From positions 1-64,000 of the forward strand of contig NZ_LAXJ01000003.1 of the NCBI RefSeq assembly GCF_001441615.1: a stretch of 64,000 nucleotides of DNA, in the 5' to 3' direction. Origin of the DNA: Roseovarius atlanticus. Lineage in GTDB: Bacteria > Pseudomonadota > Alphaproteobacteria > Rhodobacterales > Rhodobacteraceae. Shown piece after piece: positions 53,445-61,655 of this stretch. A model generated the notes under the pieces. That model did no database searches and was not told the origin of the DNA. It saw nothing but the letters and a program-made list of their open reading frames with translations. The translations under genes were made by a program, and so were the position numbers. Position 1 is the first letter of the stretch. Every line of letters begins with the position of its first letter.

Positions 53445-54262
53445 GCCTCGGCCCGCACCGCGGCCTTTTCATCCGCCTCCTGCCGCATCAGCTGGCGCTT
53501 GGACACCAGCGAGGCACTGATCACGCCAATCGTCACGATGGCGATCAGGATCGTCGACAGCGCGTTGATCTCGGGGCTGACGCCCAGGCGGATCGACGAC
53601 CAGATCTTGATCGGCAGCGTCGTCGCCGACGGCCCGGCGGTAAAGCTGGCGATGACCAGATCATCCAGCGACAGGGTAAAGGCCAAAAGCCAGCCCGAGA
53701 TCACCGCCGGCGCGATGATCGGCAAGGTGACCAGCCGAAAGGCCGAGAACGGCGAACAGCCCAGATCCAGCGCCGCCTCTTCCAGCGACCGGTCAAAGCT
53801 GATCAGCCGCGAGGACACCACGACCGACACGAAGCACATCGAAAAGGTCGTGTGCGCCAGGATGATCGTCAGCACGCCCCGGTCCAGCCCGATCCCGATG
53901 AACAAGAGCAAGAGCGACAGGCCGGTAATCACCTCGGGCATCACCAGCGGCGCATAGATCATGCCCGAAAACAGCGTCCGCCCCCAGAACCGCCCGGCCC
54001 GCACCAGCACATAGGCCGCCATCGTGCCCAGCACCGTGGCGATGGTGGAACTGACCACGGCGACCTGTAACGTGACCCACGCGGCATCCAGAAACGCCTG
54101 GTTCTGCAACAGCTCGCCATACCAGCGGGTCGAGAAGCCGGCCCAGACCGTGACAAGCTTCGAAGCGTTGAAGCTGTAGATCACCAGGATGATCATCGGC
54201 AGGTACAGAAACGCAAATCCCAGCGTCAGGGAGGTGGTGTTGAACCAGGTCAAACGTCTCAT
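53441..54262 (-). CDS. potC: Polyamine-type ABC transporter permease (PotC family)
   Basis: A 273-residue inner-membrane protein with six helices. It starts TWFNTTSLTLGFAFLYLPMIILVIYSFN and contains the EAA loop EEAALDLGCSPFSAFRLVTLPIIAPAV, which contacts the ATPase. It forms the channel with PotB. It follows potB after 79 bp containing two tandem hairpins and overlaps the oxidase gene by 4 bp. The C-terminal tail is charged. Confidence 0.93.
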   Translation of the reverse strand: MRRLTWFNTTSLTLGFAFLYLPMIILVIYSFNASKLVTVWAGFSTRWYGELLQNQAFLDAAWVTLQVAVVSSTIATVLGTMAAYVLVRAGRFWGRTLFSGMIYAPLVMPEVITGLSLLLLFIGIGLDRGVLTIILAHTTFSMCFVSVVVSSRLISFDRSLEEAALDLGCSPFSAFRLVTLPIIAPAVISGWLLAFTLSLDDLVIASFTAGPSATTLPIKIWSSIRLGVSPEINALSTILIAIVTIGVISASLVSKRQLMRQEADEKAAVRAEA

Positions 54263-54286
54263 CGCGCCCCCTTCCGTGCCCGGCCG

Positions 54287-54336
54287 CCAAAAGCTTTCTG
54301 AAAGCTTTTGGCAAAACTCTTTTGAAGAGTTTTGCC
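54287..54336 (-). repeat. Tandem perfect hairpins between potB and potC
   Basis: CCAAAAGCTTTC/GAAAGCTTTTGG (54287-54298, 54300-54311) and GGCAAAACTCTT/AAGAGTTTTGCC (54310-54321, 54325-54336) have perfect 12-bp arms and share two bases. Such A/T-armed hairpins stand out in this GC-rich context and look like a REP-type unit. Confidence 0.7.
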
Positions 54337-54341
54337 CCCGC

Positions 54342-55232
54342 TCATCCTTCGGCCTCCCGCGTTTTCTGCTGGTTGCGCTGGAACAGTACGATGGGAATGA
54401 TCAGGATCAAGAGCAGGATCACCGCAACAGCGCTTGCCACTGGCCAGTCGCGGTTGTTGAAGAACTCCTCGAACAACACCTTGCCGATCATCAGTGTCTG
54501 CGACCCGCCCAAGAGCGACGGAATGACGAACTCGCCCATCACCGGAATGAAGACCAGGAAACAGCCCGCGATGATCCCGTTCTTTGACAGGGGCAGCGTC
54601 ACCAGCCAGAACGCCGTCAGGCGTGAACACCCCAGGTCCTCGGCCGCTTCCAGCAGGCTGTCATCCATCCGCTCCAGCGCGGAATAGATCGGCAGGATCA
54701 TGAATGGCAGATAGGTGTAGATGATCCCGATATAGACCGCGACATTGGTGTTCAGAATCAAAAGGGGTTCCGAAATCAGACCCAAACTAAGCAGCAACTG
54801 GTTCAGATACCCCTCGGTCGACAGGATCCCCATCCACGAATAGACCCGGATCAGAAAGCTGGTCCAGAACGGCAGGATCACCAGCATCAACAGCGTGGGC
54901 CGCCAATGGTTCGGCGCCCGCGCCATGGCATAAGCCATCGGATAGCCCACCAGAAGGGTCAGCACGGTCGAGATGATCGCGATCTGAAGCGACGACAGGT
55001 AGGCTTTCCAGTAAAGGTCGTCCTCGGTCAGGAAGACGAAATTCTCGAAATCGAGCGCGGCAAAAAACGCCTTGATCCCTTCCCACCCTTCGGACAGGTC
55101 CAGCTGCGGCGTATATGGCGGGATCGACAGTTCGATATCGCTGAGGCTGATCTTCAGCACGATGGCGAACGGCACAAGGAACAGCGCCAGCAGCCACAGG
55201 TAGGGCACGATGATGAGGGCCACGCGCCTCAT
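54342..55232 (-). CDS. potB: Polyamine-type ABC transporter permease (PotB family)
   Basis: A 296-residue inner-membrane protein with six helices, starting MRRVALIIVPYLWLLALFLVPF. Family features include FWTSFLIRVYSWMGIL and the EAA loop LLEAAEDLGCSRLTAFWLVTLPLSKNGI. The start at 55232 overlaps the potA stop by 4 bp (ATGA); the frame extends up but that start is unlikely. It works with PotC, PotA and PotD. Confidence 0.93.
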   Translation of the reverse strand: MRRVALIIVPYLWLLALFLVPFAIVLKISLSDIELSIPPYTPQLDLSEGWEGIKAFFAALDFENFVFLTEDDLYWKAYLSSLQIAIISTVLTLLVGYPMAYAMARAPNHWRPTLLMLVILPFWTSFLIRVYSWMGILSTEGYLNQLLLSLGLISEPLLILNTNVAVYIGIIYTYLPFMILPIYSALERMDDSLLEAAEDLGCSRLTAFWLVTLPLSKNGIIAGCFLVFIPVMGEFVIPSLLGGSQTLMIGKVLFEEFFNNRDWPVASAVAVILLLILIIPIVLFQRNQQKTREAEG

Positions 55233-56725
55233 GACGTCAGCACCACGCCCGCCGTGCCGGTCCAGCTGACCCAGACCTCGTCTTCCCACGTGATATCCCG
55301 CCGCGAGATGCGCCGGGTGTTGGCCAGCTGCGCCTTGATCATCGTGCCGTTTTCAAGTTCGACGTGATAGGTCGACAGGTTCCCCAGGTAGGCGATGTCG
55401 ATCACCTTGCCTTTCAGCGCGTTGACCGCATCGGGTTTGGTCTTGGAAATCCCGATCTTCTCGGGGCGCAGGGCCAGTTGCACGTGCTGGCCATCTTCCA
55501 CCTCGGGGCCGTCCAGCGCGATCAGCGGCGGCTGTCCTTCGGCCCAGTCGATGGTGATGCCGCCCTCGGGAATTTCGGTGGTTTCGGTTGAAACAGTCTC
55601 TGGGTCTGCGGGTTTCGGCTTGCGTTCCGCGTCGCTGGGCGGCGGTAATTGTCGCACGATGTCGGTGCGCGGTCCGAACACCTTGGCCCAGACCTTGTCA
55701 TGCAGCCAAAGACCCAAGGCGTTGGGTTGCGGCCCGTGCGCAGGTTTCGCCGGTGCCGCCTCGGTTTTGGGCTCGGCGGGCGTCGTCGTCTCGGGCGCAA
55801 CAGGCGCTTCCGGCTCTGCCGGCACGCCGATCTCCGCCACCGCCTCCGGCGTCTCGACAGTCTCTGTTTCGGGCGTTTCGGCCTCTTCCGGCGTCGTCTC
55901 GACCGCCGGCGATTCCATTACCGGGGTTTTCGCCCCCGGCGTCCGGTTCGTCGCCGTGCCGGAAAACAGCGTCACGTCGCCGATGAAATCCGCCACATAG
56001 GCCGAATTCGGCGCCTCATAGATCTCGTCGGGCGTTGCGATCTGCACGATCCGCCCCTCGTCCATCACCGCCACGCGGCTGGCCACGGTCATCGCCTCTT
56101 CCTGGTCGTGGGTGACGATGACGAAGGTCGTGCCGGTCTTTTCCTGGATATCCATCAGCTCGAACTGCGTATCCTGCCGAAGCTTGGCATCCAGCGCCCC
56201 CAGCGGTTCGTCCAGCAGCAGAAGCTTCGGCCCCTTCGCCAGGCTGCGCGCCAGAGCCACGCGTTGCCGCTGGCCGCCGGAAATCTGGTGGGGTTTACGG
56301 CTTGCGAACCGCTCCAGCCGGGTCAGCTTCAGCATCTCGTCCACCCGGGCCGCGATCTTGTCGGCGGGCAGCTTGTCGCGCTTCAGGCCGAAGGCGATGT
56401 TCTCCCAGACCGACAGGTGCGGAAACAGCGCATAGGACTGGAACATCATGTTCACTTCGCGCTTGTTGGGCGGGATCGGCGCGATGTCGCGCCCGCTCAG
56501 CAGGATCGTGCCTTCGGTCGGTGCCTCGAACCCCGCCAGCATCCGCATCATCGTCGTCTTGCCACAGCCCGACGGGCCCAGCAGCGCAAAGAATTCCTTT
56601 GCGTAGATATCGAACGACTGATTGTCGATGGCCGTGAACGTTCCGAACCGCTTGCTCACGTTCTTGAACTGGATCAGCGGCTTTTCATTCGGATCTTTCC
56701 AAGGCTCGAACTTGGTTTCCGGCAT
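55229..56725 (-). CDS. potA: Polyamine-type ABC transporter ATPase with long Pro/Glu/Thr-rich insert (PotA family)
   Basis: A 498-residue ATPase, much longer than the roughly 370-380 of normal PotA. Residues 18-255 are the ATPase: Walker A LLGPSGCGKTTMMRM (about 48-62), signature ISGGQRQRVALARSLA (148-163), Walker B LLLLDEPLGALD (168-179) and the His loop VTHDQEEAM. The C-terminal TOBE domain resumes at about 412 (QHVQLALRPEKIGIS). Between them, about residues 262-400 are a low-complexity insert of Ala, Pro, Glu and Thr with a short ordered-looking piece ALGLWLHDKVWAKVFGP in the middle. The ATG at 56725 is the best family start. It energises PotBC. Confidence 0.92.
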   Translation of the reverse strand: MPETKFEPWKDPNEKPLIQFKNVSKRFGTFTAIDNQSFDIYAKEFFALLGPSGCGKTTMMRMLAGFEAPTEGTILLSGRDIAPIPPNKREVNMMFQSYALFPHLSVWENIAFGLKRDKLPADKIAARVDEMLKLTRLERFASRKPHQISGGQRQRVALARSLAKGPKLLLLDEPLGALDAKLRQDTQFELMDIQEKTGTTFVIVTHDQEEAMTVASRVAVMDEGRIVQIATPDEIYEAPNSAYVADFIGDVTLFSGTATNRTPGAKTPVMESPAVETTPEEAETPETETVETPEAVAEIGVPAEPEAPVAPETTTPAEPKTEAAPAKPAHGPQPNALGLWLHDKVWAKVFGPRTDIVRQLPPPSDAERKPKPADPETVSTETTEIPEGGITIDWAEGQPPLIALDGPEVEDGQHVQLALRPEKIGISKTKPDAVNALKGKVIDIAYLGNLSTYHVELENGTMIKAQLANTRRISRRDITWEDEVWVSWTGTAGVVLTS

Positions 56726-56740
56726 AAGGCTCTCCCGGCT

Positions 56741-56774
56741 GAAAAAGACCCGCGCGGATGTGGCCGCGCGGGTC
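56741..56774 (-). terminator. Internal terminator-like hairpin between potD and potA
   Basis: On the minus strand an 11-bp perfect stem (GACCCGCGCGG, 56764-56774 read in reverse; partner 56747-56757) with a 6-nt loop is followed by TTTTTC (56746-56741). It lies 17 bp after the potD stop, so only part of transcription should continue into potA. Confidence 0.75.
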
Positions 56775-56790
56775 TGAACTGGTCTTGGTA

Positions 56791-57876
56791 TCAGGTGCCA
56801 GACTTGACCTTGGTCCAAAGCCGGGTCACCACCCGCTGCACCTTCGCCGGATAGGGCGTGGTGGTGTAAAGGTTCTCCAGCGTCTCTTCGTTCGGATAGA
56901 CCGCCGGGTCGTCGATCACGTCCTCGATCAGGTATTGCTGCGAGGCCTTGTTGCCGTTGGCGTAATAGACATAGTTCGAGGCCGCCGCGATATTCTCGGC
57001 ATCCATGATGAAGTTCAGGAACGTGTGCGCCCCCTCGGGGTTCGGCGCATCGGCCGGAATCGCCATCATGTCAAACCACATCAGCGCTCCCTCGCTGGGC
57101 GCGTTATAGGCAATGTCGACACCGTTGTCGGCCTCGGCGGCACGGTCGCGCGCCTGCAGGATGTCACCCGACCAGCCGAAGGCCACGCAGATATCGCCAT
57201 TGGCCAGCGCGTTGATGTATTCCGAGCTGTGGAATTTCTGCACGTAGGGCCGCACGCCCATCAGCACCTCTTCGGTCTTGGCGATCACGTCGGGGTCGTG
57301 GCTGTCGGGGTCCTCACCGATATACTTCAGCGCGGCGGGGATCAGCTCGACCGGCGCATCCAGGAAATGCACGCCACATTCGGCCAGCTTCTCCATGTTC
57401 GCCGGATCAAAGATCAGCGACAGCGAATCCACCGGCGCATCCTCGCCCAGCACCTCGGCCACCTTCGCGGTGTTCACGCCGATGCCGGTGGTGCCCCACA
57501 TATAGTTGATGGCATATTCGTTGCCGGGATCGTATTTCGCCGTCCGCTCCTGGATGACGTCCCACATATTGTCCAGGTTGGGCAGCTGCGACTTGTCCAG
57601 CTTCTGGAACGCACCCGCCGCGATCTGACGTTGCAGGAAGGTGCCCGACGGCACCACCACGTCATAGCCCGACCCGCCGGCCAGCATCTTGGTTTCCAGC
57701 ACTTCGTTCGAGTCAAACACGTCATAGACCAGCTCCAGCCCGGTCTCTTCCTCGAACTTGGCCAGCAGGTCTTCGTCGATATAGTCGGACCAGTTGTAGA
57801 CCCGCACTTCCTGCGCCATGGCGCTTGTCGCGCCCAGCGCCAGAACGGCGGTCATGGTCAGAATCTTCTGTGTCAT
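56791..57876 (-). CDS. potD: Polyamine-type ABC transporter substrate-binding protein (PotD/PotF family)
   Basis: A 361-residue periplasmic protein with a signal peptide (MTQKILTMTAVLALGATSAMAQ). The family start VRVYNWSDYIDEDLLAKFEEETG is classical, and the ligand-pocket elements include YAINYMWGTTGIGVN and VAFGWSGDIL. Such proteins bind putrescine, spermidine or related amines. First gene of the potD-A-B-C-puuB operon, divergent from a GntR regulator gene. Confidence 0.94.
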   Translation of the reverse strand: MTQKILTMTAVLALGATSAMAQEVRVYNWSDYIDEDLLAKFEEETGLELVYDVFDSNEVLETKMLAGGSGYDVVVPSGTFLQRQIAAGAFQKLDKSQLPNLDNMWDVIQERTAKYDPGNEYAINYMWGTTGIGVNTAKVAEVLGEDAPVDSLSLIFDPANMEKLAECGVHFLDAPVELIPAALKYIGEDPDSHDPDVIAKTEEVLMGVRPYVQKFHSSEYINALANGDICVAFGWSGDILQARDRAAEADNGVDIAYNAPSEGALMWFDMMAIPADAPNPEGAHTFLNFIMDAENIAAASNYVYYANGNKASQQYLIEDVIDDPAVYPNEETLENLYTTTPYPAKVQRVVTRLWTKVKSGT

Positions 57877-57922
57877 TCGGTATCTCCCCTTGGTTCGATG
57901 CTTGTCGCACCTTGGCCCCGGA

Positions 57923-57932
57923 TTTGATCAAA
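57923..57932. promoter_or_regulatory. TTTGATCAAA palindrome in the divergent potD/GntR promoter
   Basis: A perfect 10-bp palindrome 47 bp from the potD start and 93 bp from the GntR start. The same ten bases occur upstream of gltD, and eight of them (TTTGATCA, 58740-58747) occur upstream of the aminotransferase gene. Confidence 0.45.
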
Positions 57933-58024
57933 CAAAACCGGACATGGCAATATGGTAATGCTTTCACGCAGCCGCTAAACTCGCAAGGCGATTGCACGGA
58001 TCGCCGCGACGGAAAGCACACCCC

Positions 58025-58720
58025 ATGAGCAGACACGCCCAGAAATTCGGCACAGACGACGCGGAAGCCGCCCGCGTTCCCGCGCATGAACTGATCTATC
58101 GCGAATTGCGGGCGCTGGTGCTCTTTGGCGACCTTGCGCCGGGGCAGGCGGTGACGATCCAGGGCCTGACCGACCGTCTGGGCGCCGGCATGACCCCGGT
58201 GCGCGAGGCGATCCGCCGCATGACCGCCGAGGGCGCGCTGGAATTCCGCGGCAACCGGCGCGTCGTGGTGCCCATACTTACCGCCGACAATATCTCAGAA
58301 CTTATCCTTGCCCGCCAATGGCTTGACCCGCATCTTACCCTGCGGGCGACCGAACGGGCCAGCCTCGAAGACCTTGACCACCTGACCACGCTTGACCGTG
58401 ATCTAGATGCCGCCATCGACGGCGGCGACCTGCGCGCATACCTGGAACTCAACTATGCCTTCCACGCGCATATCTACACCATTGCCGACGCCCCGATCCT
58501 GGCCGACCTGGCCGAGGGGCTGTGGTTGCGGTTCGGCCCGTCCCTGCGGGTGGTTTGCGGGCGGATGGGCACCCAGAACCTGCCGGACAAGCACAAGGAC
58601 ATGCTGGACGCCATGCACGCCCGCGATGCCGAAGGCGCGGCCCGCGCCATCCGAGAGGACGTGATCCAGGGAATGGAGCAGGTCCGCGTTTCCCTGGAGC
58701 AGAACGCGCGTCCGGCCTGA
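58025..58720 (+). CDS. GntR family regulator, FCD (FadR) subfamily
   Basis: A 231-residue protein. The winged helix is VPAHELIYRELRALVLFGDLAPGQAVT - RLGAGMTPVREAIRRMTAEGALEF (residues 18-75); the all-helical FCD ligand domain follows with LILARQWLDPHLTLRATERAS, the metal-binding LNYAFHAHIYTIADAPILADL and the Asp/His-bearing KHKDMLDAMHARDAEGAARAI. FCD proteins bind organic acids, often through a metal ion. The start at 58025 is the family-like one. It lies between the divergent pot operon and the aminotransferase gene and probably controls both. Confidence 0.92.
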   Translation: MSRHAQKFGTDDAEAARVPAHELIYRELRALVLFGDLAPGQAVTIQGLTDRLGAGMTPVREAIRRMTAEGALEFRGNRRVVVPILTADNISELILARQWLDPHLTLRATERASLEDLDHLTTLDRDLDAAIDGGDLRAYLELNYAFHAHIYTIADAPILADLAEGLWLRFGPSLRVVCGRMGTQNLPDKHKDMLDAMHARDAEGAARAIREDVIQGMEQVRVSLEQNARPA

Positions 58721-58808
58721 TTCGATTGACTCTGAATAATTTGATCATATTCTGGAAGAAACGGACCGGGCCACCCCGTCCGATCCTCCGATCATGAAAG
58801 GTTTCGCC

Positions 58809-60206
58809 ATGACCGCCATCACCAATCATATGCCCACCGCCGAGCTTCAGGCGCTGGATGCCGCGCATCACCTGCATCCCTTCACCCACGGCGATGCGCT
58901 CAACAAAAAGGGCGCGCGCGTGATCACCCGCGCCAAGGGCGTGACCCTGACCGACAGCGAAGGGCATGACTATCTCGACGCCATGGCGGGGCTTTGGTGC
59001 GTGAACATCGGCTATGGCCGCGAGGAACTGGCCGACGCCGCCGCGCGCCAGATGAAGGAACTGCCCTATTACAACACTTTCTTCCAGACGACCCACGTGC
59101 CCGCCATCGCACTGGCCGACCGTCTGGCACAGCTGACGCCGTATGATCTGAACCACGTCTTCTTCGCCTCCTCGGGGTCCGAGGCGAACGACACCAATAT
59201 CCGCCTCGTGCGCACCTATTGGGAGCAGAAGGGCCACCCCGAAAAGAAGGCAATCATCAGCCGCAAGAACGCCTATCACGGCTCGTCCATGGGCAGCGCC
59301 AGCTTGGGCGGCATGTCCGCGATGCACGCCCAGGGCGGGATGCCCATTCCCGACATTCACCACATCGACCAACCCTATTGGTACGGCGAGGGAAAAGACA
59401 CTGATCCAGCCGAATTCGGCCTGGAACGCGCCCGCCAGCTTGAGGCAAAAATCCTCGAACTGGGCGAAGACAAGGTTGCCGCCTTCATCGGAGAGCCGGT
59501 GCAGGGCGCGGGCGGCGTGATCGTCGCGCCCGACACCTACTGGCCCGAGATTCAGCGCATCTGCAAGAAATACAACATCCTGCTGATCGCCGACGAGGTG
59601 ATCTGCGGTTTCGGGCGCACCGGCAAGTGGTTCGGCTCGGAAACTTTCGACATCAACCCTGATGTCATGACCATCGCCAAGGGCGTCAGCTCGGGCTACG
59701 CACCGCTGGGCGGCTCGCTGGTCAGCGACGAGGTGGCCGAGGTGCTGAACGGGTGTGAATTTGCCCACGGCTACACCTATTCCGGCCACCCGGTGACCTG
59801 CGCGGTCGCGCTGGAAAACCTGCGCATCCTCGACGAGGAAGGCATCGTCACCCGCGTCGGTTCCGAGACCGCGCCCTACCTGAAAGAGAAATGGGAAACC
59901 CTGGCCGCCCACCCGCTGGTGGGGGAGGCGTCGGTTTGCGGCCTGATGGGCTCGATCGCGCTCAGCCCCGACAAGGCCAACCGCGCCAAGTTCGCCGCCG
60001 AGGCCGGCACCGCGGGCCTCATTTGCCGCGAACATTGTTTCTCGAACGGCCTGATCATGCGCCACGTGGGCGACCGCATGGTCATCTCGCCACCGCTGGT
60101 CATCACCAAGTCCGAGATCGACACGCTGGTCGAACGGGCGAACATCGCCCTAGACCTCGCGCACAAGCAGCTGAAAGACGAGGGCCTGATGAAAGCGGCC
60201 AGCTAG
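58809..60206 (+). CDS. spuC: Class III aminotransferase, putrescine-pyruvate type (SpuC-like)
   Basis: A 465-residue PLP enzyme. Features in order are LHPFTHGDALNKKGARVITRAKGV, YLDAMAGLWCVNIGYGREEL, FFASSGSEANDTNIRLVRTYWE, AYHGSSMGSASLGGM, IADEVICGFGRTGKWFGSETF with the PLP Asp, and the lysine in VMTIAKGVSSGYAPLGG. The set closely matches putrescine- or spermidine-pyruvate aminotransferases of Pseudomonas and roseobacters. GAAAGG 7 bp upstream supports 58809. It would turn imported putrescine into 4-aminobutanal, which fits the adjacent Pot transporter; substrates such as beta-alanine or taurine are possible alternatives. Confidence 0.85.
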   Translation: MTAITNHMPTAELQALDAAHHLHPFTHGDALNKKGARVITRAKGVTLTDSEGHDYLDAMAGLWCVNIGYGREELADAAARQMKELPYYNTFFQTTHVPAIALADRLAQLTPYDLNHVFFASSGSEANDTNIRLVRTYWEQKGHPEKKAIISRKNAYHGSSMGSASLGGMSAMHAQGGMPIPDIHHIDQPYWYGEGKDTDPAEFGLERARQLEAKILELGEDKVAAFIGEPVQGAGGVIVAPDTYWPEIQRICKKYNILLIADEVICGFGRTGKWFGSETFDINPDVMTIAKGVSSGYAPLGGSLVSDEVAEVLNGCEFAHGYTYSGHPVTCAVALENLRILDEEGIVTRVGSETAPYLKEKWETLAAHPLVGEASVCGLMGSIALSPDKANRAKFAAEAGTAGLICREHCFSNGLIMRHVGDRMVISPPLVITKSEIDTLVERANIALDLAHKQLKDEGLMKAAS

Positions 60207-60262
60207 GCCGCGCCCTCGAATTTGACCAAGGACGCCCATCTTTCGTCCCAATGAAGAAAGAG

Positions 60263-60296
60263 ACTGCCGCGCGAAGCGAGTGAGCGGCAGTTTCAT
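60263..60296 (+). terminator. Terminator after the aminotransferase gene
   Basis: Arms ACTGCCGC (60263-60270) and GCGGCAGT (60284-60291), loop 13 nt, then TTTCATTT. It separates the polyamine genes from the LRR gene. Confidence 0.65.
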
Positions 60297-60311
60297 TTCA
60301 GGGGCAGAACA

Positions 60312-61499
60312 GTGTCTAAATACATTGCATTTATCGGGCTGATCCTCGGCCTGATCCTGATGGCCGGCGCTGGACTCGTGATGTGGTCACAGGCCACCGG
60401 CCCCAAGGCCGCCGCTGAACCCAGCCACGACGAAAAGCTGCTGGCCGAGATCGAGGAGATGGCGAAGGACCCGGTAGTCAAGGCGCGGATGCCACGGACC
60501 ACGGAATTCATCCTCGAAAAAGCCCGCACCATCGTCGCCAAACAGAACGGCCCCCCGATCCCGTGTGACGCGGACGGCCTGCCCGGTATCCGGTTCGGAT
60601 CTCAATGCGTGACAGCCGAATCCGAAGGCATCGTTTCGATGCGCGGCCCGCAGTTTGGCTGGCTGTCGGAATTTCAGGGCAACACCAACATCCGCACGAT
60701 CATGAGCACGGGAGCCGAGGCCGACGACCTGAGCCTGCTGACCGGCCTGCCGAACCTGACGCGTCTGAGCCTTTTTGGCGCTCAGGTGAACGATTTCAGC
60801 GCTCTGTCGCAACTGACCGACCTGACCGTGCTGAATATCGGGTCCAGCAACATCTCCGATATTTCCTTCGTCGCGGATATGCCCAACCTTCGCGTTTTGC
60901 AGATCTTTGCGACCGACATCTCGGACCTGTCCCCGCTTGCCGGGCATCCCGCGCTTCAGGAACTGGACATCTCCCAGACCGCCGTGACCGACCTGTCGCC
61001 CCTCGCCGACGTGTCGACACTGGTCAAACTGGTGATGGAACAGACGGAGGTGGCTGACCTGTCGGCGCTAGCAGGCCTGACGCGGTTGAACACCCTGTCG
61101 CTTCGGGACATGCCGGTGTCCGACCTGTCGCCGCTGTCGAAACTGACCGAGATGCGCTCGCTTTACCTCGGCGGCACTGCCGTCACCGATATATCGCCGC
61201 TCGCTGGGATGACCCAACTTACGGCTCTCGACATGGATCGAACGGCGGTGTCGGATCTCTCGCCTCTCGCCCGGATAAAGACCCTGCACAGGCTCTATCT
61301 CAGCGAAACGCAGGTGAGCGACCTTGCGCCCTTGTCGGGTTTGTCCGAGCTTTCGCGGCTCGATCTCAGCGCGACGCCGGTGCGCGACCTGACCCCGATT
61401 GCTGACCTGCCCAAGCTCAGGACCTTGGAGCTGAAGGATGCAGAGCGGGCCGATATCGGTCCGCTGCTGGGGCGCGACGGGATCACGATACGGCAGTAA
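60312..61499 (+). CDS. Membrane-anchored leucine-rich-repeat protein
   Basis: A 395-residue protein. Residues 4-25 (YIAFIGLILGLILMAGAGLVMW) form one transmembrane anchor, probably leaving the rest in the periplasm. After an acidic linker and a helix, from about residue 125 it consists of about eleven leucine-rich repeats of 22 residues with the consensus L..L.L..T.VSDLSPLAG, the internalin-like type (for example LGGTAVTDISPLAGMTQLTA). Such repeats bind proteins; in pathogens they bind host receptors. The GTG start at 60312 follows AGGGGC. The gene stands alone. Partner and function are unknown. Confidence 0.85.
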   Translation: MSKYIAFIGLILGLILMAGAGLVMWSQATGPKAAAEPSHDEKLLAEIEEMAKDPVVKARMPRTTEFILEKARTIVAKQNGPPIPCDADGLPGIRFGSQCVTAESEGIVSMRGPQFGWLSEFQGNTNIRTIMSTGAEADDLSLLTGLPNLTRLSLFGAQVNDFSALSQLTDLTVLNIGSSNISDISFVADMPNLRVLQIFATDISDLSPLAGHPALQELDISQTAVTDLSPLADVSTLVKLVMEQTEVADLSALAGLTRLNTLSLRDMPVSDLSPLSKLTEMRSLYLGGTAVTDISPLAGMTQLTALDMDRTAVSDLSPLARIKTLHRLYLSETQVSDLAPLSGLSELSRLDLSATPVRDLTPIADLPKLRTLELKDAERADIGPLLGRDGITIRQ

Positions 61500-61655
61500 A
61501 GGTAAACGGAAGCACAACGCGCCGTAAGTTCTGGTAACCCGCCAGGATGCCGAAAATGGCACCGTCGCCATACCACCCGGATCCCGACGCAATACCGACG
61601 TGCCATTTCGGCGTCTCAGCCAGCGTTTATTGTGGTTCCCGCCGGCTGATTCGTG

